From: UBA7445 sp042096455
GTDB lineage: Bacteria > Verrucomicrobiota > Verrucomicrobiia > Opitutales > Coraliomargaritaceae
Assembly (NCBI GenBank): GCA_042096455.1
Contig: JBELLU010000019.1
Span: 1 to 30,905 of the forward strand
Reading direction: 5' to 3'
DNA: 30,905 bases
Positions within the stretch are counted from its first letter, which is position 1. Each line of letters begins with the position of its first letter. Of the stretch, positions 15,946 to 23,542 are shown one piece after another. Below the pieces are notes generated by a model. It saw only the letters and a list, made by a program, of their open reading frames with translations, did not search any database and was not told the DNA's origin. The position numbers were made by a program, and so were the translations under genes.

Positions 15946-17184
15946 TTAGAGGAAGGGAACGGGGTCGAATTTATCGCCCAGGATTTGTTGGGCGTCGGCC
16001 TGGAGCCATTGGTCGAGGACGGTATTATAGATGCCACGGAAATCGGTGGTGTATTGGAGGTCTTCTTTGGGGTCGAGGTTGAGGTCGGGGCGTTGACCCA
16101 GAATGCCGCCTTTGACATCGCGACCCATCACAAAGAGGGGGGCGGCGGTGCCGTGGTCGGTGCCGGCGCTGCCGTTTTCAGCGGCGCGGCGTCCAAATTC
16201 GGAGAAGGTCATGGTGAGGACCTGGTCGTCGCGTTTATTCGCTTTGAGGTCGCGCTGGAAGGCAGCCATGGAATTTGCGAGGTCGCCGAGGAGTTCGGCG
16301 TGTTTTTCGAGTTGTCCGGCATGGGTGTCGTAACCGGTTTGGGAGACGTAATAGACGCGGGTCTCCATGTCGGCATGAATGAGGGCGGCAATGCGTTTGA
16401 GGGATTGGCCGAGATTACTGGAGGGGTATTGGACTTGGGTTTTGTAATTTGCAAGGTGGGTCTCAACGCGGCGTTCTGTGACGAGGGTATTCATCATGGT
16501 TTGCTGCAAATAGGAAGGGGAGCCTTCGATGTGCGGTTCGTTGAGGAGGGTCTCATACGCGATGTCGGAGGGGGATTTGCGGCGGTTGAAGCTTCCGCTG
16601 GAACGCATTCCAAAGATGGAGGCGGGTTGGTCGGTGAGGTAGCTTTGCGGGATAATATCGCCGATGTGGATCGCGCTGGGGTCAGCCTGTTCGGGCGTAC
16701 CGGAGCAATTGTTGTCGAGGTAGCGCCCGAGCCAACCGGTGGTGCCGTATTCGTCGCTATCGGAGGCGGTTTCCCAGATTTCGGTGGAACGAAAGTGGCT
16801 GCGGCTGGGGTTGGGGTACCCAACGTTTTGAATAATGCTGAGGTTGCCCTGATCGAGGAGATTGCGGAATTGCCCGAGGGCGGGGTGCAGGGCGAGGTGG
16901 TCGTCCACCATATGAATATTGTCGCGGATTGAGAGGTTGGGGCGCAGGCGGAAGTAGTTGTCGTCGGTAAAGGGGATGAGGGTATTGAGTCCGTCGTTGC
17001 CGCCGCCGAGTTGAATCATGACGAGGATGGGGCGGTCGCGTTCTGGGCCGGGGTTTTGGGCGTAAGCGCTCTGGGTGAGGAAGGCGGGTGCGAATCCACT
17101 GAAGGCGAGGAAGCCGAGGCCACCGCCGGCGCTCTGGCGGATGAATTCGCGGCGGGTAAGGGGTGCAGGTAGTTTTTTGCTCAT
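15946..17184 (-). CDS. DUF1501 exported protein
   Basis: 412 residues with a twin-arginine signal: LTRREFIRQSAGGGLGFLAF, then an Ala-x-Ala-like site near SAYAQ (about residue 42). The body has DUF1501 landmarks: PILVMIQLGGGNDGLNTLIP, a conserved FRSTEIWETA region, YDTHAGQLEKHAELL and MTFSEFGRRAAENGSAGTDHG near residue 335. DUF1501 proteins have an alkaline-phosphatase/sulfatase-like fold, but the reaction is not established. They occur in large numbers in Planctomycetota and Verrucomicrobiota, nearly always next to a DUF1800 gene, as here. The start is 21 bases after the DUF1800 stop, so the two form an operon. Confidence 0.92.
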   Translation of the reverse strand: MSKKLPAPLTRREFIRQSAGGGLGFLAFSGFAPAFLTQSAYAQNPGPERDRPILVMIQLGGGNDGLNTLIPFTDDNYFRLRPNLSIRDNIHMVDDHLALHPALGQFRNLLDQGNLSIIQNVGYPNPSRSHFRSTEIWETASDSDEYGTTGWLGRYLDNNCSGTPEQADPSAIHIGDIIPQSYLTDQPASIFGMRSSGSFNRRKSPSDIAYETLLNEPHIEGSPSYLQQTMMNTLVTERRVETHLANYKTQVQYPSSNLGQSLKRIAALIHADMETRVYYVSQTGYDTHAGQLEKHAELLGDLANSMAAFQRDLKANKRDDQVLTMTFSEFGRRAAENGSAGTDHGTAAPLFVMGRDVKGGILGQRPDLNLDPKEDLQYTTDFRGIYNTVLDQWLQADAQQILGDKFDPVPFL

Positions 17185-17205
17185 TGGTATTCTAAAGTGG
17201 TTTGG

Positions 17206-18714
17206 TTAACAGAGATTATAGGCGGGGGACTGAAGGAGCCCAATGACGGTGTTGCGAAGGTTCCAGTACGGCTTCCCGTCTTTGTTTTCTTCAATCATTT
17301 TAATAATGGCGGGTCGATAGGTGTCGCGGGAAGGGGCCGTTATGAAATAGGTGGTGAGGTGGTCGGCAATCCCTTCGGGGTCGAGTTTCATGAGTTTGCC
17401 GAGGCGATCGGCGGTAACTTGGAAGTTGGCGTGATTGTTCTCGCGGGCGGCTTTGAGGGCTTTTTTGTCATTCCCGTTGAGTCGTTTCTCATTGACCGGA
17501 GTGAAGAGGTAATCGACGAGCTGGCGGCGTCCGCTGATGGTGGTGGAGTTGATCCAATTTTGGCCGTAGAGCCAGCCGCGGACATTGGGCGGGTTGTAGA
17601 AGTTTTGACCCATGGTGCGCATGGCGTGGAGGGTGCGCCCGCTGAAGGGGGTGACATCAATTTGGAGATCCTGACAGAGGCCGAGGTAGAAATGGATGGG
17701 GCTTTTAACGAGGTTGCCTCGGTAGGCGGGGTGGTGAAAGAGGCGACTTTGAAAGACGGTCTGGATGAGGTATTTTAGATTGAAGTTACGGGCGGCCCAG
17801 AGGTCCCCGAGCGCGCGGATATAGTCGGGGTGGGGGAGGTCGTCGTCGGTGAGGTAGAATTTTAGGAGTTCCTGGATGAGGTAGGTGCGGGCGGTGGGTT
17901 TTTCAAAAGCGAGGTCGATGATGTCATCCCCGGTCCAGGGGCCGGTCTTGTCAAAGACGGTCTTGGGGCTGTGGTCGTGGATTTTGTCATAGTAGGCAAA
18001 TTCGGTGCGTTTTTTGATGCGGTAACCGGTGAAGGCGCGGGCGGCTTCCTTGATGTCATTTTCGGTATAATTCCCCTCACCGAGGATAAAGAGCTCAAAT
18101 AATTCGCGGGCAAAATTTTCGTTGGGTTTGCGGGCGGAGCTTTGATGGAGGTCGAGGTAGCGCACCATTGCGGGTTCGCGGCTCACGCGTTTGCAGAGGT
18201 CGGGGTAATTGAGTTGGATGCCCTCGCGAAGGGTTTGTTCGTAATTAAAAAGAGTGAAGGGTTCGCGGATTTTTCGTTGTTCAATGACGAAGACATCGTG
18301 CAGGAAGGTGACGAATTTTTCTTGGGGGCTGTTGGCTTCATCGCGGGCAAAGCGATACCATTCAACGGCGTATTGCCGAAAGAAGTGGTCGCTCTCGCGG
18401 CGGATGTTGCGCTGTGCGATTCGGCGTTCTTCGCGGTCCTTGAGGCGGTTGGCTTCGGTGGAGCGGTCAAAGAATTCCGTTTCAAATTTGCTGAGTTCGG
18501 GGCTTTTGGTGTTGGGTTTTACTGCGCCAAAGGCTTGTTCAAGGGTTTTGGAGATCGGGCCATTGAGGGCTTGTTGAACCCTGGTGGGGGTGGCGGAATA
18601 CCCGATGCGGCGCAGGAGGTGGGCGGCGGTCTCGGTGTTCCAGTGCGTCAGGGGCAGGGGTTTCCAAGCGTCCTTGACCGGTAAGGTTTGTGGGGTAGGT
18701 GGCGAATTCAACAT
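17206..18714 (-). CDS. DUF1800 protein
   Basis: 502 residues with the DUF1800 landmarks: AHLLRRIGYSATPTRVQQAL near the N-terminus, KFVTFLHDVFVIEQRKI, NENFARELFELFILGEGNYT (about residues 195-215), EAARAFTGYRI and a C-terminal NPPNVRGWLYGQNWINSTT. The function is unknown; it is the constant partner of DUF1501 and is thought to act outside the cytoplasm. No signal peptide is obvious at the chosen ATG, so it may be exported with its Tat-dependent partner or by an unrecognised signal. It is the first gene of the two-gene operon. Confidence 0.9.
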   Translation of the reverse strand: MLNSPPTPQTLPVKDAWKPLPLTHWNTETAAHLLRRIGYSATPTRVQQALNGPISKTLEQAFGAVKPNTKSPELSKFETEFFDRSTEANRLKDREERRIAQRNIRRESDHFFRQYAVEWYRFARDEANSPQEKFVTFLHDVFVIEQRKIREPFTLFNYEQTLREGIQLNYPDLCKRVSREPAMVRYLDLHQSSARKPNENFARELFELFILGEGNYTENDIKEAARAFTGYRIKKRTEFAYYDKIHDHSPKTVFDKTGPWTGDDIIDLAFEKPTARTYLIQELLKFYLTDDDLPHPDYIRALGDLWAARNFNLKYLIQTVFQSRLFHHPAYRGNLVKSPIHFYLGLCQDLQIDVTPFSGRTLHAMRTMGQNFYNPPNVRGWLYGQNWINSTTISGRRQLVDYLFTPVNEKRLNGNDKKALKAARENNHANFQVTADRLGKLMKLDPEGIADHLTTYFITAPSRDTYRPAIIKMIEENKDGKPYWNLRNTVIGLLQSPAYNLC

Positions 18715-18836
18715 AAGAGAAATGGTTACTTTTATAGCAATAGCTTCGCTTTATGAAAAGTTTCACCAAAAATTAAAGCCTTGTCAGTAGAATTTTACGC
18801 TTCCCCTTTTGGGGCGGTTGGTTGAGAAGTAATGCC

Positions 18837-20069
18837 ATGCCTTGGTATTTTTACCACGCCCTGAAGCAGTTGTTCCCGAGTGGGCGCCGTGTTTCCTTTT
18901 TTTCCCTCATGTCGATCCTGGGGGTCACGCTTGGGGTATGCGTTTTGATCATCGTTCAAAGCGTCATGAACGGCTTTGGCGAAAATATCCGATCCCGCAT
19001 CGTGCAAACGCAGGGGGATATCCGGATCAAGGGCTCGGGCATTATTGATGACTGGGAATCCTGGCGGGCTTCGGTGGATGGAAACGCGATGGTTGTGGGC
19101 ACCGCACCCTTTGCGGAGGGGGTCATTATGCTGCAGCACCAAAACCGCCCCATGTTTCCCATGGTGCGCGGGATTGATCCCATGGAGGAGTCGAAGGTGA
19201 TTCCGATGGAGGGTTTCCTTACGGTGGGTTCGTTTGATGATTTTGATGACCGGGGTGTTTTTCTAGGGGAGGGTTTGGCCTACAGTCTGCGGGTGATGCC
19301 GGGATCGACGGTGGAAGTGTTTACGCCGCTGATGTTACAGGCCTTGAAGGAAGACGAGGTGCTTTTGCCACGGGAGTTCAAGGTGTTGGGCTTCTTCCGG
19401 ACGGGATCGCCGGCGGTGGATGGCAATACGGTTGTTACGACGCTGCGGGTCATGCAGGAGTTGTATGGTCTCGGCGAGGGGGTGCATGGCTTGGCGGTGC
19501 GCTTGAGACCGGGCGCGGATGCGCAGGCGGTGAGCGCGGAATTGGAGGCGGAGGTCTTGCCGCCGGGCTTGCAGGCGATCAGTTGGCAGGCGGCGAACGA
19601 GGATTTTCTTTTCGTGATCGAGCAGGAGAAACTTGTGATTTCTTTCATCATAATTTTCATTATTCTGGTGGCCTGTTTCTCGATCGCGGTTGCGCTAATG
19701 ATGGCGGTCCTGCGGAAGACGCGGGAAATCGGCCTCTTGGTGGCGATGGGCGCTCCGCCCCGCGAGGTCGCATTGAGCTTTTGCCTACAGGGTATGGTGA
19801 TCGGGGTCACCGGCACGGTGCTCGGGGTTGGCTTGGCCTTGCTCTCACTGCAATATCGGGCGCAAATTTTGGGTTTTTATGCGAGCTTGACCGGCAATGA
19901 GATCAATTTCCTCGGGATCTACGACGTGTATCAATTGCCGGTGCATTATCTGGCGAGTGATTTTATCGTGGTGACGGTCTTTGCCTTGGTGGTTTCGACT
20001 TTAGCGGGCTTGGTGCCCGCGATTCGGGCGGCGCGTTTGCGCCCGGCGGAGGCTTTGCGCAGTGAATAA
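18837..20069 (+). CDS. lolC: LolC/LolE-type ABC transporter permease
   Basis: 410 residues from the ATG at 18837 (MPWYFYHALKQLFPSG); an in-frame TTG five codons earlier is less likely. Four membrane segments are visible: residues about 20-45 (SILGVTLGVCVLIIVQSVMNG), 262-285 (ISFIIIFIILVACFSIAVAL), about 310-335, and about 380-400 near the C-terminus. A large periplasmic loop lies between the first two, the MacB/FtsX arrangement. Together with the ATPase in the next gene it should release lipoproteins from the inner membrane to the outer-membrane carrier, which implies a diderm cell. Only one permease gene is present, so it may work as a homodimer. Confidence 0.88.
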   Translation: MPWYFYHALKQLFPSGRRVSFFSLMSILGVTLGVCVLIIVQSVMNGFGENIRSRIVQTQGDIRIKGSGIIDDWESWRASVDGNAMVVGTAPFAEGVIMLQHQNRPMFPMVRGIDPMEESKVIPMEGFLTVGSFDDFDDRGVFLGEGLAYSLRVMPGSTVEVFTPLMLQALKEDEVLLPREFKVLGFFRTGSPAVDGNTVVTTLRVMQELYGLGEGVHGLAVRLRPGADAQAVSAELEAEVLPPGLQAISWQAANEDFLFVIEQEKLVISFIIIFIILVACFSIAVALMMAVLRKTREIGLLVAMGAPPREVALSFCLQGMVIGVTGTVLGVGLALLSLQYRAQILGFYASLTGNEINFLGIYDVYQLPVHYLASDFIVVTVFALVVSTLAGLVPAIRAARLRPAEALRSE

Positions 20070-20076
20070 TAAAACG

Positions 20077-20754
20077 ATGAAAGATGCTTACATACTTGAA
20101 GCGCGCGCGCTGGAGAAGTCCTTCCCGGGGGCAGAAAGAGCAATCCCGGTTTTGCAGCGCGTTGATTTCGCGATTGGAGCGGGTGAGAGTGTCAGCATTC
20201 GCGGAGAGTCCGGTTGCGGGAAATCAACGCTTCTGAATATTCTCTCGGGATTGGAAGCCGCGGATGCGGGGACTTTGATTTGGGGCGGTGAAAATATTAT
20301 TGGAAAATCCAGTTCTGCTTTGGCGCGCAGACGCGCTGCAATGATGGGTTTTGTTTTTCAAGCCTACTACCTCGCTCCGGAATTGAATGCGCTGGAAAAC
20401 GTCCTGCTGGGTGCACGGATTGCGGGCAACCTGACGCACGCCCATCGCACGCGCGCGGAGGCCCTTCTTGAACGGGTCGGGATGGGGGCGCGAATCCATC
20501 ATCATTCCACCAAGCTTTCCGGTGGCGAGCGTCAGCGGGTCGCGGTGGCGCGAGCCTTGATCAATGACCCCCCGTTGATTCTGGCGGACGAACCGACCGG
20601 CAACCTCGATGAGGCCACCGGAGAGGCGGTGATGAATCTCTTGCTGGAGTTGGTTGCGGAAGAGGGAAAAAGTTTGATTTTGGTGACGCATAATCCAGAA
20701 TATGCAAAGCGTACCGATCGTGTGTGTACCTTGCATTTGGGACAGCTTGAATAG
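20077..20754 (+). CDS. lolD: LolD-type ABC transporter ATPase
   Basis: 225 residues if started at the ATG at 20077 (MKDAYILEARALEKSF); a GTG at 20062 that overlaps the lolC stop is the alternative. The ATPase has Walker A GESGCGKST, a Q-loop (GFVFQAYYLAPELNALENV), the signature LSGGERQRVAVARAL and Walker B LILADEPTGNLDEATG. This set is typical of the LolD/MacB/FtsE group, and the partner gene makes LolD the best call. It powers lipoprotein release by the permease encoded 7 bases upstream. Confidence 0.92.
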   Translation: MKDAYILEARALEKSFPGAERAIPVLQRVDFAIGAGESVSIRGESGCGKSTLLNILSGLEAADAGTLIWGGENIIGKSSSALARRRAAMMGFVFQAYYLAPELNALENVLLGARIAGNLTHAHRTRAEALLERVGMGARIHHHSTKLSGGERQRVAVARALINDPPLILADEPTGNLDEATGEAVMNLLLELVAEEGKSLILVTHNPEYAKRTDRVCTLHLGQLE

Positions 20755-20788
20755 GCGTCTGGGAGATTAAATTGAGCCAATAAAAAGT

Positions 20789-21841
20789 ATGATGAAAACA
20801 CTTCGGGTAGGATTTATTGGGGCGGGGACAAATACCCGCAAAATGCACCTGCCGGGTTTCAAGGCGATTGAGGGTGTTGAATTATGCGCGGTGGCGAATC
20901 GTAGCCGCGCCTCTTCGACTGCAGTAGCCGAGGAATTTGGCATCGCTTCTGCGGTGGATGATTGGCGCGCGATTATCGCAGATCCGACGATTGACGCTGT
21001 TTGTATCGGGACGTGGCCGTATCTGCACGCGGAGGCGTCGATTGCCGCTTTAGAAGCGGGCAAGCACGTTCTTTGCGAGGCGCGTATGGCGGCTGACCTC
21101 AAGGAAGCGCGCGCGATGCTTGCGGCCTCAAAGGCGAATCCTCAACTGGTTGCTCAGGTGGTGCCCGCTCCCTTTTCTCTCAATTATGACTCAAAGATTT
21201 TTGAGCTCTTGAATGCGGGTGCGATTGGCGACTTGTTGGAAGTGCGCGTGATGCATGCCAGTGGGTCATTGGCGGACCCTCATGCCCCCATGACCTGGCG
21301 GTCCGATCGCGAGCTTTCCGGCAAGAATATCTTAACAATGGGAATTTTGTATGAGACGCTTTTGCGTTGGCTGGGAATGGATCCTGAATGGCTCATCGCA
21401 GATGGAGCGGTCTTTCAGGACGAGCGGTTCTATCCGGGTTCCGCTGCTGCTTCAAAAGTTGAGATTCCGGACAGCTTGAGCATTGTGGGTCGTTTTGCTG
21501 AATCTGCGGCGCGTTTTGTGTATCATTTTAGCGGAGTGGAGTCCGGGCCTGCTACCATGGAGTTTTGTTTAAATGGCACGAAGGGGTCGCTGTATTTTGA
21601 TGCGCTGAATGAAAAGCTTTTCCTGCGGGAGGTGAATCAATCCTCGCAGGTTGAAGTTGCGCCAGATCTGTCAGAGGCGGTCGGTTGGCAGGTGGAGTCT
21701 GATTTTGTGAATTCCATCCGCACGGGTGCGCCGGTGCGGCTAACGAGCTTTGAGGCGGGGGTGCGCTATATGACTTTTACCGAAATGGTGCATGATTCCC
21801 TCAATGCGGGCGGTGTGCGGGTCGCGTTTTCAAGTTACTAG
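20789..21841 (+). CDS. Gfo/Idh/MocA-family oxidoreductase
   Basis: 350 residues. The N-terminal Rossmann fold begins VGFIGAGTNTRKMHLPGF, and CIGTWPYLHAEASIAALEAGKHVLCE is the characteristic NAD-binding loop (the equivalent of EKP reads EARM, an altered catalytic lysine motif). The C-terminal domain is the usual alpha/beta half. Members oxidise or epimerise sugars and inositols; the substrate cannot be read here. Because the EKP-type lysine is replaced, activity may differ from the canonical dehydrogenases. It starts 34 bases after lolD but need not be functionally linked. Confidence 0.85.
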   Translation: MMKTLRVGFIGAGTNTRKMHLPGFKAIEGVELCAVANRSRASSTAVAEEFGIASAVDDWRAIIADPTIDAVCIGTWPYLHAEASIAALEAGKHVLCEARMAADLKEARAMLAASKANPQLVAQVVPAPFSLNYDSKIFELLNAGAIGDLLEVRVMHASGSLADPHAPMTWRSDRELSGKNILTMGILYETLLRWLGMDPEWLIADGAVFQDERFYPGSAAASKVEIPDSLSIVGRFAESAARFVYHFSGVESGPATMEFCLNGTKGSLYFDALNEKLFLREVNQSSQVEVAPDLSEAVGWQVESDFVNSIRTGAPVRLTSFEAGVRYMTFTEMVHDSLNAGGVRVAFSSY

Positions 21842-21855
21842 CGATTCTTGAGCAC

Positions 21856-21886
21856 AAAAAATCCCGCACTCTGTAGCGTGCAGGAT
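21856..21886 (-). terminator. rpmA (ribosomal operon) terminator
   Basis: ATCCCGCAC (21861-21869) pairs with GTGCAGGAT (21878-21886) with one G:U wobble. On the minus strand the stem is followed by six T (plus-strand A run 21856-21861). It lies 27 bases after the rpmA stop. Confidence 0.82.
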
Positions 21887-21913
21887 CGTGAAGGGAACGG
21901 AGTGTTCGCTTGT

Positions 21914-22168
21914 TTAGCTGGCAGCCGCTTCAACAACGTTGATTTTGCGGTGGGCTTTATCGAAAGCGACATTGCCATCCTTGAGCGCGAAGAGGGTGTG
22001 GTCGCGACCCATGCCAACGTTTTGGCCGGGGTGGTAACGTGTGCCGCGCTGGCGCATGATGATGTTGCCTGCAACAACGGACTCGCCGCCGAATTTTTTC
22101 ACACCAAGACGCTGTGAGTGACTGTCGCGTCCGTTCTTTGAAGTTCCTTGTCCTTTTTTATGTGACAT
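21914..22168 (-). CDS. rpmA: 50S ribosomal protein L27
   Basis: 84 residues. The sequence MSHKKGQGTSKNGRDSHSQR followed by LGVKKFGGE and IIMRQRGTRYHPGQNVGMG is unmistakable L27, which reaches into the peptidyl transferase centre with its N-terminus. No N-terminal extension that would need Prp cleavage is present. It follows rplU by 26 bases, the standard bacterial pair, and is followed by a terminator. Confidence 0.97.
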   Translation of the reverse strand: MSHKKGQGTSKNGRDSHSQRLGVKKFGGESVVAGNIIMRQRGTRYHPGQNVGMGRDHTLFALKDGNVAFDKAHRKINVVEAAAS

Positions 22169-22194
22169 TTTTTAATCTCCTTAGTTAGAGGGTT

Positions 22195-22509
22195 TTATCC
22201 GTTGATGGATTCGATCTTGATGACGGAAAGGTGCTGGCGGTGACCGCGGCGACGCTTGTAGCCCTGACGACGCTTCTTTTTGAAGACGGTAATCTTCTTG
22301 TCCTTCTTGTTTTCGAGGACCGTCGCTTTGACGCTGGCGCCCTCAATCAGCGGAGAACCGAAGCGGGTGTCCGCGCCTTCGCCGAGCATGAGGATTTCCT
22401 CGATGCTGACAGTGTCGCCGGCATTGGTGTCTGGGTAGGCGTTAACCTTGAGGATGTCGCCCTCGGAGACGGTGAATTGTCGGCCTTGTGTACGGATTGT
22501 CGCTTTCAT
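22195..22509 (-). CDS. rplU: 50S ribosomal protein L21
   Basis: 104 residues from the ATG at 22509 (MKATIRTQGRQFTVSEGD). An upstream in-frame start would add 14 residues that do not resemble L21. The C-terminal KKDKKITVFKKKRRQGYKR with GHRQHLSVIKI is the conserved rRNA-binding part. It is the first gene of the rplU-rpmA operon and divergent from the Fur-family gene. Confidence 0.96.
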   Translation of the reverse strand: MKATIRTQGRQFTVSEGDILKVNAYPDTNAGDTVSIEEILMLGEGADTRFGSPLIEGASVKATVLENKKDKKITVFKKKRRQGYKRRRGHRQHLSVIKIESING

Positions 22510-22610
22510 GGGAAAAGCGTTGTAGAAAAGCATCCCTGCGCCCGAAATCAAGCAGAAATTCGTTTATTTTATCCGTGAAACAAGAAGGGGGCTTGCCATC
22601 GGGGTATCAG

Positions 22611-22629
22611 GTCTCAATTCTGTCTCAAT
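22611..22629. promoter_or_regulatory. Direct repeat GTCTCAAT at the Fur-family gene promoter
   Basis: GTCTCAAT occurs at 22611-22618 and 22622-22629, an 11-base period of about one helical turn, ending 7 bases before the Fur-family start codon. A weak -35-like TTGCCA lies at 22593-22598, so the repeat covers the likely -10 region. Autoregulation by the adjacent regulator is a reasonable guess, but the repeat is not a classic Fur box. Confidence 0.4.
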
Positions 22630-22636
22630 AAGAAAC

Positions 22637-23131
22637 ATGGTCAATCCAAACGCCAACCCGGACGAAGTCCACAATACCTTCCGTGAATTCCTTAGCAGCA
22701 AGGGTCTGCGGGTCACGAATCAGCGACTTGCAATCTTTGATGCGGCGTATCAGCACGAGGATCATTTCACGGCGGAGGAATTACTGGAAGCGGCGCGCGC
22801 GATTGATGACACCGTCTCGCGTGCCACCGTTTACCGTGCCCTGCCGATTTTGACCGAGAGCGGGCTCATCCGTGAGGTCGATGTCGGTCGCGATTACAAA
22901 TTCTACATGGCAAATAAAAATGCCAACACCTTCAAGGCACAGGTCATTTGCGTGGAAACCGACAAGATTTTCGAGATCGATGCACCTTTCATGGAATGGT
23001 ATGGCAAGACCGTGGCGGATAAGCTCGGTATGGAAGTGGTAAGCCAACGCCTGCAAGTGATGGCGCGTTGCAAGGGCGGGCATGATTCGAAAACCTGCGA
23101 CAATTGCGATAAGCAGGGAACCTCGTCCTGA
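22637..23131 (+). CDS. Fur-family transcriptional regulator, atypical metal site
   Basis: 164 residues. The N-terminal winged helix is clear: FLSSKGLRVTNQRLAIFDAA, HEDHFTAEELLEAA and the recognition helix VSRATVYRALPILTESGLI (residues 60-78). In classical Fur/Zur/PerR the next segment is H-H-D-H-L-I-C-x-x-C; here it reads FKAQVICVETDKIFEID, with only C105 left and no histidine cluster. A C-terminal C145 ... C154-x2-C157 could still hold a structural zinc. So metal sensing is altered or lost, and the iron-regulator label should not be assumed. It is followed after 17 bases by a TPR protein gene and then priA. Confidence 0.86.
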   Translation: MVNPNANPDEVHNTFREFLSSKGLRVTNQRLAIFDAAYQHEDHFTAEELLEAARAIDDTVSRATVYRALPILTESGLIREVDVGRDYKFYMANKNANTFKAQVICVETDKIFEIDAPFMEWYGKTVADKLGMEVVSQRLQVMARCKGGHDSKTCDNCDKQGTSS

Positions 23132-23148
23132 ACGACCGCGCGCTGGTA

Positions 23149-23511
23149 ATGAAAAAAACCAAATACGCCTTTGAGCTCAGTTTTTTCGCGGATCTCCACA
23201 AACGGATGCCCCGCGACGTAAAGGTCGCCACCATTCTCGCGCAACTCTACACCGAGGCAGGGCAGGTCGACGAAGGCCTCAAAATCGATCGCAAGCTGGT
23301 GCGCCTTGTTCCCAATGACGCCACTGCCCATTATAATTTGGGCTGCAGTCTCGCGCTGAAGGGCCGCAAATCTGAAGCCACCCGCGCGATTCGCAACGCC
23401 GTTAGTCTCGGCTTTAAAGACTATCACTGGATGCGCAACGACCCCGACCTCCAGCAACTACAGGACTACAAACCCTTCGGCGAATTGATCCATGAATTAG
23501 AAGTGGGTTAA
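23149..23511 (+). CDS. Small TPR-repeat protein
   Basis: 120 residues with about two tetratricopeptide repeats: VATILAQLYTEAGQVDEGLK followed by IDRKLVRLVPNDATA, then HYNLGCSLALKGRKSEATRA. The C-terminal 30 residues (WMRNDPDLQQLQDYKPFGEL) resemble the end found on many small TPR proteins. TPR folds mediate protein contacts; no partner is evident. It lies between the Fur-family gene (17-base gap) and priA (31-base gap) in one probable operon. Confidence 0.75.
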   Translation: MKKTKYAFELSFFADLHKRMPRDVKVATILAQLYTEAGQVDEGLKIDRKLVRLVPNDATAHYNLGCSLALKGRKSEATRAIRNAVSLGFKDYHWMRNDPDLQQLQDYKPFGELIHELEVG

Positions 23512-23542
23512 GCGGTCTCGCTCCCAGTGGCCCTACCTGCAC

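Noticed and set aside
15907..16932. A 341-residue plus-strand frame over the DUF1501 gene
   Set aside because: Antisense shadow; G/V/E-rich without recognisable domains.
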